NCBI GenBank assembly: GCA_022605425.2
Contig: CM061251.1
Location: 341,001-405,000 of the forward strand
DNA: 64,000 bases
Source: Hamiltosporidium tvaerminnensis
Taxonomy: Eukaryota > Microsporidia > Dubosqiidae
Direction of reading: 5' to 3'
Part shown: in pieces, positions 10,301 to 24,149 of the stretch
How positions within the stretch are numbered: position 1 is the stretch's first letter
Layout: each line of letters opens with the position of its first letter
Notes under the pieces: generated by a model
Database searches by the model: none
The model's input: only the letters and a program-made list of their open reading frames with translations
What the model was told of the DNA's origin: nothing
Program-made: the position numbers and the translations under genes

Positions 10301-10948
10301 ATGGATAAAAAATTGATAAAAGATGTATGGCTGTGGTCACAACTAAGTTTTGCATTTCTCTATACACTTTCAATATTAAGAATATTCATAAAAATACCCA
10401 TTCTATCCAATTTACCATGTTTCTCTCTCTGTTTGTTACTATCCATATCATATATAATGACAATGTCAAAAAAAATACTTACCAGTGAAATAACAAGTAT
10501 CGTATCAGAAACTAACTTTTACTGTTTAATTGTTTTACTAAGTTTTCCATCAAAAATACTTTTACTTCCTTTTTATGTTTCAAGTATTTTTAATTTGGTA
10601 GATTTTGTTGTAACCAACAAGAGACAATATCATAAATATTTTTTTTATGAGACATGTAAAAATATTATAATTAAGAGAGATATTTTTATATTTAGTGTTT
10701 ATCTTTTGGATGTTGTAGGTATCTTTGTGGCGAGTGTTGGTATGTTGTTTAGAATTAGTAATGTTATGACTGTTATTGGGTATTGTGGTATGGTCAGACA
10801 GGAATATCTTAGAAGTGAAAAAATGAAAATTATTATTTCTGATTTTTTTAAACTTTTGGATTCTAAAGTAGATAAAATGCCAGAAATTGTTAAACAATGG
10901 TATGTTTATAGTAGAGATTCTAAGGTTAAAGAAATAAAAACTGAATAA
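10301..10948 (+). CDS. TMEM33/Pom33-family membrane protein, 215 aa
   Basis: TMEM33 and yeast Pom33/Per33 are ER and nuclear-envelope membrane proteins that shape tubular ER and help distribute nuclear pores. This protein has hydrophobic segments at about residues 14-30, 38-54, 74-100 and 129-155. The part from residue 130 on follows the family pattern: a helix with a conserved polar break, the segment FRISNVMTVIGYCGMVRQEY (family FIYYRFLTLRY), a charged helix with FFKLLDSKVDKMP (family LFNELRIVVEHIIMKP), and a short hydrophilic tail. The length is close to human TMEM33 (247 aa). The start is supported by the ACCCC motif. The assignment is by pattern and hydrophobicity, not by search; another small ER membrane protein is possible. 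Confidence 0.68.
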   Translation: MDKKLIKDVWLWSQLSFAFLYTLSILRIFIKIPILSNLPCFSLCLLLSISYIMTMSKKILTSEITSIVSETNFYCLIVLLSFPSKILLLPFYVSSIFNLVDFVVTNKRQYHKYFFYETCKNIIIKRDIFIFSVYLLDVVGIFVASVGMLFRISNVMTVIGYCGMVRQEYLRSEKMKIIISDFFKLLDSKVDKMPEIVKQWYVYSRDSKVKEIKTE

Positions 10949-11357
10949 AATTAGGATTTATTTTTAATATTTATCTTTTTATTTTGGATTTATATGGGAT
11001 TTAAATTTAAATTTATATGGGATTGTATAGATGGATTTTTTCTTCTTTTAATTTTTATAAAAAATATGAATTTGGTTATTTTGATTTTTTATATCTTTTA
11101 AATTTTCATTTATGTTGGATTTTATTTACTAGGTTTATTACTTCTTTAATATTTATATGGAATTTCTTATTTATTTACTAGATTTTCTACTTCCTTTAAT
11201 ATTTAAATTTATCTTGGCTTTATTTAATAGATTGTGATTATTTTTATTTATTAAATATCTACATTTTGAATATTTGATTTATACTAGCAATCGCTAATTA
11301 TTTTGGATTTATTTTTTTTTGGATATCCATTTTAAATATTTCATTGGGTTTTGAAGA
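10949..11357. other. T-rich gene-free stretch
   Basis: Downstream of the TMEM33-like gene. It contains imperfect repeats of ATTTATATGGGATT and of TTATTTACTAGRTTT, and is strongly T-rich on the plus strand. No gene seen. It ends where the inverted duplication begins. Confidence 0.5.
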
Positions 11358-14300
11358 AGATTAATATTAAGAAAAAACAAGAGAGAATTAACTCAAAAGT
11401 ATCAGTAATTGATATACAAGAGATAGATGCATGTTATTTCTAATTTAAAAAACACCTATATTCCTTATCTAGAATATATTTTAAAGAAAACTTATAAATA
11501 ATTTATATTAGTTGCCACATAAATATATCTTAAACTATCTATATTTATTTCACGATGGGGATATAATTATTTAAATGTACATGGTCATCGATCAAAGAAT
11601 ATATAGACAAGGCAAAGGTGCAGCAATACATGAAATTATGAAATAGAAAAATATGATGAATCTTAAAGAATTCTAAAATAGAATTTATGTAAATAAAATA
11701 AATCTGATATTGAGAAAATCGCTAAGAATTAAACAGAGTAATTTCATATAAATTTTATCTTTAAAAATGTATTTATATTCGGTTGTATATATACAGTTTA
11801 TATTAAACTTTTATAGAAAATTATAATTTTAGTTGTTTTGATAAATAAAAATTTCTAATTAAAAGACTAATTTAAATAGGAAATGTATGGAAATATAAGT
11901 ATAAATTTACTTGAAAGATTAGAAAAGATTTATAAGAAGAAAAATATATGAAGCGGTTAAATATTATATAGAAATCGTAAATAATGTAAGTATTAAATAC
12001 TAAATAAATTAATGACTAAACCTATCTAGGGTATTCCAATATGTCTGCTTCGAAGCAATTTATTAAAGAGCAAAGAATATTTATTCTTTTAACTGTATGT
12101 AAAATATATACATTCAGGTTAATTTTATTAAAAAAATAATTTATCTTTCTTCAATACAATGAATATCGAGAATATAATGACTCTTCTATAGATATAATAT
12201 AAATATTTCTATTATTCTGTATATTTTAGCAATCTATATCAATTTATTACTTTGCATTTGAATTTCTAATTAATAATTTCTGTATTTCAAATTTAATATA
12301 TGAATGGGTTTATTCAGAATTATTTTTATTATCAAGAAAGCAAAGTGATAAATGATTTAAGAAAAAAAAATTAAAAACGATAGTTTAATTTAAATTTAGA
12401 TTTAATTTATCTAAATTAAACTTTAATCGTTTAATCGTCTTGTTATGACCTATAAAAATTAAAAGTAAAAGAAGAATAAAATCGATTTTAAAAGTAATTA
12501 ATTGTAAAAAAAAGAGTATTTTGATTATTGATATTATAGATTTTCTTTTTAATATAATTAGATATAATCAAGGCCAATTAAAATCTTTTTGTTAGAATTA
12601 TATAAAATTTAGACTTGAATTTTACTTACAAATAATTATCTATTTTTTTAAGGAAATACCTCTTTTAATTTATCTAAAAAAGAAACCTTGTGAATTTAAT
12701 CTTTGTGTTTACACAAAATGAAATGAAATTTATTAAAAATTTGTTTCGGAATGAAATTTGTTTGATAAACATAATATTTAAACAAAAATATTTGTAAACA
12801 ATATGATTGGGAAGATAAAGAACTTTCAAGTTGTTCAAAGCAAATGCAATGCTGAGAAAAAACACAATAAAACCAAAGCAACACCTTTTACATCAAATGA
12901 GTTGTTGCAATTGATGTCTAATCTCAAAAAGACTTCCAGCAAACAACAAAATATCTTACCGGTATATAGGCATTTGCAGTGCCACATAGAGAATCACTCA
13001 CAAGTAAGAAAAGAGTGTAAAAATACAAATTCGTGCTTTCAAATTGTTAAAAAAGAGCCATTAGTTTTCATATATAATATAAATAACAATTATTTGTACG
13101 CTCTTATTGAAAACACTTACAGCCGCACCAATATTGATCAAAAAAATAAGATCACTGTGCAAAATATTCAAAAAAATGATACAATACAATATAAAAAGCC
13201 AATAAAAGCGTTGGAATTTAAGCTTCAAAACAAACTATACTATTCGAAGCTTTCAAACGATGAAAAAGAAAGTTTAAAAAAATATTGTAGATATATGCTG
13301 CGAGAAAAGCCAAAAAAAAGCTGTGGCTGTATAATTAATATGATAAAAGGTTTTTTTATGGGAAAAAAACGTAGTGAAGTGGCTAATAAGAAGGATATAA
13401 ATCCCTTTATTTATAATGTTGGGGATTATATTCTGAAAGAGGGTATTAAAACGGAGGGGATTTTTAGGATTTCGGGAAGGAGTAGTCTGTATAAATCAGT
13501 CCCATATTCTCTGAAAGAAAATCGTGGGTATGAAACATCAGAATATACAATACATGATAATGCCAGTATATTTAAGGCATATATTAGAGATGTTTTAAAT
13601 GGGTTGGTTCCAGAATTTATTTGTAAAGAGCTACTAGAAACATTTAAAGGCTCTAGAAATGCGAAATCAATTGAAGAAATAGTTAAATATACGATATTTT
13701 GTTTAGACGATATGGAACGAGAGTTGTTGTTGTATTTAAGAAGAATGTTTCGAGAGATAGAAAATTATAAAGATTATAACAAGATGACAATGGAAAATCT
13801 TGAAAAATCTTTACACCTACTTTATTTCCTGATTTCAAACCTTTTGACTTAACTATGATTGATAAACAGATAGATTTTATAAAACTGTTATTTGAATCTG
13901 ATTTTGAAGAGGTACCGATCGATCTTTTAAATGCCGCACATCCAAATAATAAATAAAAATGTTTTTCAGTATATTTTCACTTTATTTTAATTTTTTTAAT
14001 TTTCCATTTATGTTTATTTCTATACTTTAAGATTAATACTTTTTAATAAATTAGATATTAAACCTACCAAATATTTTTCTTATCATATTTTAAAATATCT
14101 TAAATAGAAATTATTTTTTTTATGACTGAAAAACTAAGTTTAATAAATTCTCAAACTACAAAGCTAAATTAATATTTCCCTAAATATATTTTTTTAATTC
14201 GATGATATCAAAATACAACGATTTGATAATCTAAAAATCATAATTAAATAGAAAAATTATTTTAAAGAAATGATTTTTTTACAAAAACATTGGTACTTTT

Positions 14301-15700
14301 CAATTATTTCAAGATTTTATACATTGAATAAAATATTAAAAAAAGACTTAATGCTTACAATACACTGTAATATTTATCTATTTTAATTTCTCATTTTCTG
14401 CCTCTTTTTTAACACATAATAGTTGAACAAATTCTAGATGTTTATCCAGCAAATAAATTATAAAGTAAAACTACAAATAAGTAACAATGAATATGTTAAT
14501 AAATAAATTTCATGGTTTAACATATTTTTAACGATTCTTATATATTACATAGAGCCATATTTAGGTATTGATGAAACTAACAAATCTGAAGCTAATAAAT
14601 TCAAAAAAATCAAATATATTATTTAACATTTTATAATAGTAAATTAAACTTCTGAAATATATTTCAATTGATGATGAATATGTAATATCGCTTATAAATT
14701 GTTTAAAGTGTTATTTTTGGTTCAACAAGCTAGACCTCATTTTTTGTTGTTAGATCACAAGGATAGACTGTAAATTTTCACTGACCACAATTTATTTACG
14801 ATTAATTTTGATTTTTTAATTCCCTTGAAGCTGACAGTAGTTTCCATTTTCAAATCGATTCTAATTATACTTAAATCTTCTTAATATTAAGTCTCAATAC
14901 CATTACAGATTTTTATATCACACGTAGTTAGTATATATTGAACCAGACATATGTTTATTTGTATATGAAAAGATATTTAATAATCATTTAAAACAATTCA
15001 AAATAATTTTATTTAGCTATAGATTTGGATTCAATAGGGAAATATCGATTATGAGAATAAATTATACCGTGAAACAATTAATACCCACGTTTTACTTTAT
15101 ATGGCTTTCTTTATCCAAATATAATATAAAGACAAATACTTTGCTACAAAAATTTTATAAGTAAATCACAAATTTTATATAAAAGAAAAGAAATTCGGTT
15201 CAAATTTGTATGAAATAATAAAAAAATAGCTTTAAAGTGACTCTTCAGTTGTATGAAAAAAACAAAATAATATTTCAAAGTAAATTCCATATTATGTCAC
15301 AATATGATTAGATTAATGATCTGAGATATAAAAAAAATGTATCCGTCTATCTATTTCTAGCTAATCTGTAGACATAAGATTGAATTTAAAATATTATTAG
15401 AATAGATATAAAAAACATTTTCAAAAGTAAAACCTATACATCTGTACGTCTTAAATAGATTTAAATATAATATTACAAAACAAAATGTGGTTGAATTCTT
15501 AAAAAATATTTTTTTTTATTTCAGAATAAATTAAACACTTCGAAAATAATCAAAAGCAAATGTTCACTATAACCTGTAAATAAACATGTACAAGTAAGAG
15601 TGAATATCTGAAAGAAAGTTTATATAATATACATTTGGAGAGTCTGATATATAAATTACTAATAGGAAGATCTAATAATTTGATTATTAATTATAAGTTT
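11358..15700 (+). repeat. Inverted segmental duplication, arm 1
   Basis: This segment matches 43030-47373 in reverse complement over about 4.3 kb, including both flanks of the RhoGAP gene. The left border is near 11358 (the block AAACAAGAGAGAATTAACTC and its neighbours are shared) and similarity fades at about 15690-15700. The arms are highly similar, with scattered substitutions and small indels, also in noncoding parts. The non-RhoGAP parts of the arm show no other gene. Confidence 0.88.
12803..13956 (+). pseudogene. RhoGAP-domain gene, copy 1, frameshifted
   Basis: RhoGAP proteins stimulate GTP hydrolysis by Rho-type GTPases through a catalytic Arg. Here the domain begins near residue 199 and carries the Arg-finger motif EGIFRISG and the AYIRDVLNGLVP segment. 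Compared with the intact copy at 44768-45922, one base is missing near 13801 (CTTGAAAAATC against CTTGTAAAAATC). The frame then runs into a stop at 13852 after unrelated residues, while the original frame can be followed to the expected stop at 13956. About 50 C-terminal residues, including the MTMENLVKIFTPTL motif typical of RhoGAP domains, would be altered. I count about 13 residue differences before the break, so the copies are about 96% identical. It is a young pseudogene unless the deletion is a sequencing error. Confidence 0.8.
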
Positions 15701-18700
15701 CCTTTGTATAACTTTTATTTTAAAATTCTATGCAATTAGAAATATTTACAAGTAAATAATATAAATAAGCTTATATTGCAAATTGTAGATAGAATCGAGC
15801 CTAAAGTATTATAGTAATCATATAGAGAAATCTTCAAAATAAAACTTAGTACAAATAGTGTATCGATAATTTATCTTAATGTACCAATATGTTATCACAT
15901 AAAACCTCAATTAAGAAAATAAAGTCAAGGAAGTTTAAGTTTAATCGCCATAAAATAAATGCCAGTTCTTTTAATCTATCACAAAAATTCGAACAATAAA
16001 ACAATATTTACTTTATAATATATGACATATAAAACAACATCAATATGAATAATCTAAACTTATTTAAAAATTTTACAACTAACATCTTATAAAGATTTTT
16101 ATATTTCAAATATTAATAGGTAAAAATTTATAAACCTACGACATAAAAAAAGAATAAATAATAACTAGATGCTAACTAAATATATTTTGACTTTTTATAA
16201 TCAAATCAATTTCGAGCATTACAATGAATTTTATTTTCTGAGCTAGCAATTTTTTCTATAATTTGTTTCATCTTTAGTTCAAATTCAATTAAATCGAGGA
16301 TTAAATAATATTTTTTGTTCCAAAAAGACAAGAAATACCTATTCTTATAATATAAAGTGAGGATTTTACTCATAATCAAAATCTAAGATGTTATTTGCAA
16401 AGCCTAAATGTACATTAAGGAAGTTTCCTAACTATCAGTAAGTCAGTCTTGAATAGGATACAAACAAGTATTGAGCTCGAAGATTAAAAGACATAAAAAG
16501 ATTTTCTAGCTCATCTTTATATTTATTATATTTACTGCCCGAGTAGCTTTGAATAAACAATCAGATCTTTACCTGCGAATATAATAGGGAAATCACAGAA
16601 TAAAAGATTAAGAAATATAAGGAAACTTAAAAACAATTTTTTTTTAAAAAATTATTTTTCACTTCTTTTAAAAACAATTTTCTAATTAAACCTAAGCAAA
16701 TTATTCACTTTTAGTTTCACTGATTTAAATTCCAATTATATGTTCAATATTGTCTATATCTATTTTTTTAAATTAGAAAGACATTTCTTTAACTTTAAAT
16801 TTCTTCATTAACTAATTGTAATTTGGTTGATATTTCTTTATACTTACATGTTTTTATATTATTTACCTTATCGGAGATTTTTTTCTTTAGTTTGAGAGAT
16901 TATATTTTTTTTATAACCTTTTAAATAATATTAGCAATTTCCATTTGCTTGAAATTTTATTTTCGACAATAGTTCAAAACTTTTAAACGCATTTCATTCA
17001 ACTTCGAACAAAATATATTTTGAAACTAATGCGAATAAATTGAACGAAACCGGATAAGTATTCAACATTAAAGAAGCAGATGCATATTTAATTCTTTAAT
17101 AAAAAAGAAAATATTTATTACCGAGAATATTTTGTGAAAAAAACCATGATGATTTATTTATCTTTGAAGTAAAATTCTAGCAACGAATATTTCTATTGGA
17201 TAGTAAAGGGTATATGTTTCTTTATCCGCACATAAAACTTATATATAATTGAGCGGAAACGAATAAATAATATATAATAAATATTTTTAAAACAGAAAAT
17301 TAAGAAATGAATAAAATTTTATTGGAATATAATTTTAATTTAAAAATATATTTATTATATTCGAGTCTCCTGACTACGGCCAGCGCGCCAAATCCGCCTG
17401 CGGCTACATTTTTCTGCTCTTTTACTATTTTTTCTATTGAATAGATTTTTTTATACAAATAAATCAAATAAAAAAATAGATAAATCATACAAGGAAAATC
17501 GCAATTATAGATAATTTAGTCATGAATTTGCAATAGAAAGAAGATTCATTGTGTTTTTTCATTTTTTAAATTATTTTATACTAAAAAGTAAAATTAAACA
17601 TAAAAAAATATATGGGATAACATATTATTAATGAGATTGATTCAGTTGAGATTTTTCAGCATATCCTTTTGAAATTATCTTAAACTAATTCAAATGCTTA
17701 TCTGTTAATCTAAATGTGTAAATATTTTTCGTATATTCCATTTAGAGAATTTTTCTTCGCACAGATAGGACGAGCCGAAATTGGGAATAAAATCTCGGCG
17801 CATTAATGAACGTGATTGAATCGGCTTGTCAAAAACTCTTATAAATTCAGTGATTTCTTTGCATTTTTTTATGATTTGAATTTGTTAATATACATGTAAA
17901 TGTTTATTAAAATCTATAAAAACTTTAAAATTTTGATTTAAAAATAGTATTAATAATAATTGCAGAGATATTTTTCGGTATGGTCGCATAAAAATATTGT
18001 TTTCTTGGTCGCGGGACTTTTTTTAGACGTCAATGTGGCTTGCGAGGAAAAAACTTTGAAGACTGTTTTTTTAGACGAAAAAAATACAAACATATAAATT
18101 GAATCCCTGAATTAATATATCATTTTATTACATTTTTATGCCAATGTATCTAATCTTAAGATAAGGCGTAAGAGTGCTTGTATTCGTACATATTCTTTCC
18201 AAGATTACATTCATTACGTATTCAATATTGAAAATAGTAGGTAAACGTTGTTATTTTTAACAAGATTTTTACAGCATAGAAAAAAAATACGGTTCATATA
18301 TTCCAAAAAGCAGTTCATTTATCAGAATGTGGTAAAATCACATGCTAAAAGGTACTTTTGAAAGAGTGAATCGCCGCTGAATGATATAAAGCGATACCTT
18401 TAATGATTATTGAAGCGAAGAAAATCTTTTATTACATAGAAAAATACACTGTTATAAATAGAATAATGGTGTGTTTTCAACGGTTCGGTTTATATATATC
18501 TTGTAAAGTATAACTTGAAAGAATTTAATTTCTTTTTTTGCAATTTTATTTATGATAATGATAATCATCAAGTAACCTTCTTGTATTAATTAGTAGGTTA
18601 TGAAGATATTGCGATCATAAATCCTTTTATCGTAGAAATATTTTGTTTATTTGAATGCAGCAAAAAACTTTACATCTTTGATATCTCTATTTCCTCCGCC

Positions 18701-18890
18701 CTTCATGATATTGAAGATATATATATCGAATAGAATGTCTTTAAAATATAAACATAATCATTTAAGACAAATTTGGAATTTCACTGAGTAAAAAAAATCT
18801 TTACTTACTCTATAACATATTTGTAGAAGGATCCAATCCTATATTATAATAAAAAACATACTGTGTTCGTTTTTAATTTTTGTATTTTTT
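15701..18890. other. Gene-free region with one GC-rich island
   Basis: AT-rich DNA without a coding frame that I can support. At about 17360-17412 there is a sharp GC-rich patch (CCAGCGCGCCAAATCCGCCT and neighbours), unlike its surroundings; a 62-codon open frame across it is too short to support a gene. Two smaller, less AT-rich spots are near 17770 and 18005. No repeat copy was recognised. Confidence 0.5.
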
Positions 18891-18897
18891 GGAATAA

Positions 18898-21360
18898 ATG
18901 ATTGCATTCGCATCAATGTTTCTTTTAGAAGGTACCTATAGATCACTTGATTCTACAAGAAATCTAAAAGATTCCAATGATCTTCATAATCTTATTGATA
19001 GAAAAAGAATACGTGAAACCGAAACAACTTTATTGAATTCAAATAATTATTCGTTTCGGCCAAATAAAAAGCGATACATTTAATTAAATCTATCAAAAGA
19101 ATATGGTATAAGAAGTAAAAAACCGAGATTAGATATATATTCAGAAAATACTACAGATATTACACTTAAATATATTCACGCTAATTTTAAATATAATTGT
19201 GGAGGAGATTTGGAGCAAATCAACATTGAAAAATTTGGTTTTAAAGCAATGAATTAAAAATCATAAAATATGTGGATTTAGAAAAAACACAAAGAAGGTC
19301 ATTTAAAAGAACCATGGATTCTATTAGTGTCGATTATTCAAATATTTTTATAATTAGATCAAGCTGTTTTGATATTTTATACAGATCAAGCCTCATGAAA
19401 CTAATATTAATATTAAAGATATCACAAAAAGTAATATTGATCGTTTTTGGGTCTTAAAATTCATCGATATTTTATATTATGGGTTCGATTCGCAAATTAT
19501 TGGTTTAAATCGCAAGGAATTTATAGATTTAATTAGATTTCTCAACGTTCTTAACTGATACTCTAATACTGATGCCTTCTATATTTTTTAAAAAAATTAA
19601 AGTCCTTATTTATGTTTATACATAATAGATGAAACTTGTTTTAAGTTATTGAATATGACGAAATCTAAATATTTGAGGCATTTAAAATTGTTATTGCCAT
19701 TCTTAGCTGTACTTTATAATAAAGTCGATGTGTTTTTTAATTTAAATACAAAAAAATTAAAGTTTATTACAAAGGAACAAAACAGAGAATCCTTTAAGTT
19801 TGAGATAAATTTTAACGATAATACAATAATTCAGATCACGCCCGAAGCTCTTAATTACATGCAACAAGATGATTCTAACGGGAAAAAGGAACCATTAGGT
19901 GCTTTTGGTTAGCTCTTATAAACTTACTGGAATAAAGATTTCTAGTGATGATAGGTATTATACCGAATTTGTCTCACGAAATTCGCTTGTAAATTTATTC
20001 TAAATAACCGTGTCATCTATAAAATGCAAGCAAGCCTTTGTTCTGTTTTCAGAAACATCTTCTATCAAAATAAATACGTTAAAGCTAAAGAAATAAAAGA
20101 TTATGGCTATTAACAGAAAATGTTGCCCTTTTTAGTAAATTTTAAAACTTGGAATCTTTAAGTATAATGAAATGTGATTTCGAAAACCCTTTGTATTTCC
20201 TTCGTAAATTAGCATCAATGTTTCAAAAATCAAAGATCTTAGGAATTGTTGGATTATTTTTAAGATCTGGCTGTTTAAATAATCTATTTTTTATTTACAA
20301 AGAGATTTTTGATCTTTTTGTTGCAAACCTTAAGAAAAATTTCGAAATCTAAATATGCAAATGAAATCTTGTAAAAGTTTGAGAATAGATTATTAAAGTC
20401 TAAATTATAAGGGGACGAGGGCAATGATTTCAACACATTCTTTAAAAATTTGAAGCATGAGGGAAACTAAGGGTAAAATATTTCGTATTTTTGAACATTC
20501 AGAAATTTAAAAAAATTCTTTTATTATTTAAATCTTTCTGGAATAGGTTCAATAAGAAAATCGTAAATTTTTTTAAATATAAAAGCCGAAATATTTTTTT
20601 AGAAAATCTAGATCATTTTGGCGATTTAACCCGAGTATTGACGCTAAATTAATATATTCAAGTACAAAGACCATATCTTATCAAAAAATTATTGGTTTCA
20701 AGATATATTTATATCATTAAGAATTTTGAAATACTCAAATGTTTAAAACTTTCTTGAACAAAAATAATGAGCTTACATCAATTGTTCTTGATTTTCAAAT
20801 TAAATGTCCTTTAAATATCTTTATTTATCGGATAGTAAATTTTAAAAAAATTACATCCGTTGCCTTAATCAGTTTATTTGCATAGAAACAAAAAATATAT
20901 AAACTTGCAACCTTTAATCAGGTTTGATGGAATATCTTTCTGTATGCTCTCAACAGTATCGCTGAGAAAAATAAATTTAGATAGAAATATACTAAGTAAT
21001 TCAGATATATTTACAGTTAAACAATTTATACTTCTATTTAATTCTGTTCTTTTTAAAATGAAATATTTTTTAATTCCTCAAAAGCGTATGAAGCCTTAAG
21101 ACTTGAAAAGTTAGGTACATTGATTTTGGTTTCTACATTTTTTACAAGCGAAATTTATTGGGTATAATGAGACAATCGTCATTGAAAAATCTTGAACTTC
21201 AAGGATTTCATTTAGACAAAAATGTTTTTACAAATATGGAATATCTTATCCTACTTTTGTACAAAAAACTACTCTTATTGATTCCAAATATTTTTCCGAA
21301 TATACAGACACCTTAAATCACTTTAAAATCCGCAGTAAAGAAGTTTGGATTAATTAAATG
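18898..21360 (+). pseudogene. Decayed LRR-type secreted protein gene
   Basis: Plus-strand coding traces in changing frames extend over about 2.4 kb: 18898-19083, a frame through GFDSQIIGLNRKEFIDLIRF near 19500, 19649-19912, 20149-20352, 20878-21099, and a final piece near 21170 reading SLKNLELQGFHLDKNVF, which has the leucine spacing of an LRR. The overall style (Phe, Lys, Asn and Ile rich, with LRR-like units towards the C terminus) resembles the gene at 50708-53067 on the other strand. Many stops and frameshifts break it, so no product is expected. Assignment to the same family is inference from style and the LRR trace. Confidence 0.55.
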
Positions 21361-23169
21361 CCTTTTACTTATTAAATTTTTATAATATTTTTAGATTCAA
21401 AATTATTTGCAAATTTAATGTAAAATTCATAATGACTTGTTTTATCTATGTTGATTATTACTTGCATAATATCAGGCCATATATTTGTGAAGCACACTTT
21501 CCAAATATTTTGATGTGACAAAATAGTCTTCATAAGGTTTTAGTTATTAGAAGATTGTTATTATATTTGTTTATTTGAAAATTACAATTAAATTTTAATT
21601 TAGTTTAATTTGAGTTAATATATTTCTAAAACAGTGAATTTTTTGCTTACGTAAAATATATTTTTTTCTAGAGTTTGTATAATTGTAAAAAAATAAATAA
21701 TTACGGCTTCCCTATATTTCTTAATTTAAAAAAACAGTATATAGTCACATATCCAGTCGATTTTGTTTTATATAAATACCTAGATTAAACTTCAATCAAA
21801 ACTTAAATAGATTAATTTGAAGAATATTCACAGGCTAAAATTCCTAATATGTAATCTAAAAACGCAGAGATAATTAGATAATTTCTATTCAGTATGATTT
21901 CCAAAAAAATTGTGATTTAATCTTAAAAGCAAAAAAACAATTCTGAATATTGGAATAAAATTTTAATACCGAAGCTGTAAGCAGCTGAAGAGTTAATAAA
22001 ATCACTTAAAAAAGCTGCAAATACAAAACAAGCTATTCAATACAACACCCCTTCCGGGAAAATAATTTATTATTTGCGAGAATAAAGGATTGATATAAAA
22101 TTTTCACACAAGAACATGTATTAAAAGATATTCTTTTTTTAATTCAAAAAATCATTTTTCAAGTTTCTAATAGAATTAAAACTTTAAGAATTTAGCAAAT
22201 TGCTTCTTTCTAGAAAAATTACACATGTAATTTCGTTAGAGATTAACACAAAGAAATGGTCCTAAAAATTGAATTTTATCAAAAGATATAAATTTATTAT
22301 TTAAATATTTTGATATATTTCAAATCATATAATGTTTAGAGAACTCGTACATTTTTATAAGGAAATATATAACTATATCATCTTAGATCTCTTTAAATTC
22401 TTATAGAAGCGGAAATCTGTAGTTTAAAAAATTGTAGTTCGGGAATTCGTTACCTTGGGTTTATATGCTTTTATGAATCTTTAGATTTATTTCTTATTTA
22501 TAATTCTACATAAATGTTTGACGCATTTATACTTTTTAGAAGGAAAATTGTCTTTCTTATTCTAATTGGTACTCGATTTATTGCTTAAGATTATTAAAAA
22601 GTTAAGATGTGTAATATTGGCAAGGAAGGATTAAAGGTAATAAATTTCTTATCGGTAATCATTCTTGTTTTTGCTTTATAACTGTTAAAATGAAATAATG
22701 TTTAACGAAAACCATGTCAATATTATTGAATGTATCGATTAGATATCTCCTAGTATTATTTCAAATTATAAAAAATTATTAATGAGATATTTTTAATATT
22801 TAGAAATAGTAAAATTAGTATATAAATATTAAAAAAACATTTTGTGACTATTGAAGTAATATTTCTTAAGTTTTTAGACCTAACTTTTGACTATATCATG
22901 GTAAATAATCTATTCATTTTAAGAAATATTTGCCATATATGTATTTAAATAATTTCCAATAGTGGTTTATTTAGATTCCTAAATACCTTTATTTTAGCAT
23001 ATTTTAATATTGTTTGGCAGGTGCACGGTATATTTTTTTCATTATGAATGTAATACAATTTGTTTAAAGAAACTATATATACCTTTTATAAATTATATAG
23101 AGAGAATAAGAAATAATTTGAAGTTAGACAACTTACTTATATAACAAATGCCTTAGTTAAACTTTAAAA
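21361..23169. other. AT-rich gene-free region
   Basis: No coding frame, RNA gene or repeat recognised. Confidence 0.45.
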
Positions 23170-23620
23170 TTCAAATTTTGCTCCTATCACGGTCTGATCT
23201 CATAATATTGATTTCTTTTGCAACCAAATATTTGCTTCCAGCATCAAATGTCACTTCAGGTCATTTAGCAAAAATAAAACACATAATGAATGATTTTTCA
23301 GGCTCTTCACCTGTGAATATTATTTTTCGAGTAGCGTTTTTTATACCAAAAATTAAATGTGATTTGCTCGCAGTTCATTTTATCACATATTAGATCATAG
23401 ATGTAGCGTAAAACAGTGGCTTTTCTGATGCAAAACAGCCAAATAATCATTCTAGTGATAAATATCATTCTTCATATATATTAATTTACCTTTTTTTGGT
23501 CAACTCAATTCTTTCAGGTTTCCTTCTTTAGTAATTGATCTAAATAGATAGGCTTCTTCTCCCTTGTTTCGCAGCGAGATTTTTCCTTTATAAACCAATA
23601 ATATTGCATAACCATTCTAA
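23170..23620 (-). pseudogene. Decayed coding trace, unidentified
   Basis: Minus-strand fragments with normal protein composition, broken by stops and frame changes: KGKISLRNKGEEAYLFRSIT near 23560, then ATRKIIFTGEEPEKSFIMCF and VTFDAGSKYLVAKEINIMRS near 23200-23330. The piece FDAGSKYLVAKEI vaguely resembles the D-[TS]-G motif of a retroelement protease, but this is too weak to name it. Confidence 0.3.
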
Positions 23621-24149
23621 AAAGAATCTTTTATGTCCAAATAAAAGATTTTTAAGAGAAAATTAAATCTGGATTGAAGATGTTTTCTAGCTTAAGGAAA
23701 ATATTTTTTTATATTTCATCTTTTTTAGGAAAAGTTAGTTTTCATATCAAACTATTAATAATATAATACGTTATTATTTCAGAAATTAATTATTTTTTTT
23801 ATTTCTTTGTAAAAAAAGGCTTTGATGATAAATCTTTGTCGCTAGAACAACATGTTTTAGACTTAATAAATTTTCTACTACACTAGAGCCTTTTTTAATT
23901 TGTATTTCATACTAGGTTTCTTATCTATACTTTATGAGCGCTTTAAACCGGTCAATAATAATTTTAATGCAAAAAACCGAATTTAAAAATTTATTGCAAT
24001 ATTTATAATTCCAAATCTACTTCCCCACTACAAATTGATAAAAAAAATATAATAAATAATTATGGATAGCATAAAATACACTTAAATTTGCTTTAATTCT
24101 TTCAATAATGATTTTTTCCGCATCCTGATATGAAATTTAATAATTTTCT

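Noticed and set aside
17300-17488. 62-codon minus-strand frame across the GC-rich island
   Set aside because: Too short, low-complexity outside the island, and no motif.
19470-19500. tRNA B-box-like GGGTTCGATTCGC
   Set aside because: There is no A box or tRNA fold around it and it lies within the decayed LRR gene.
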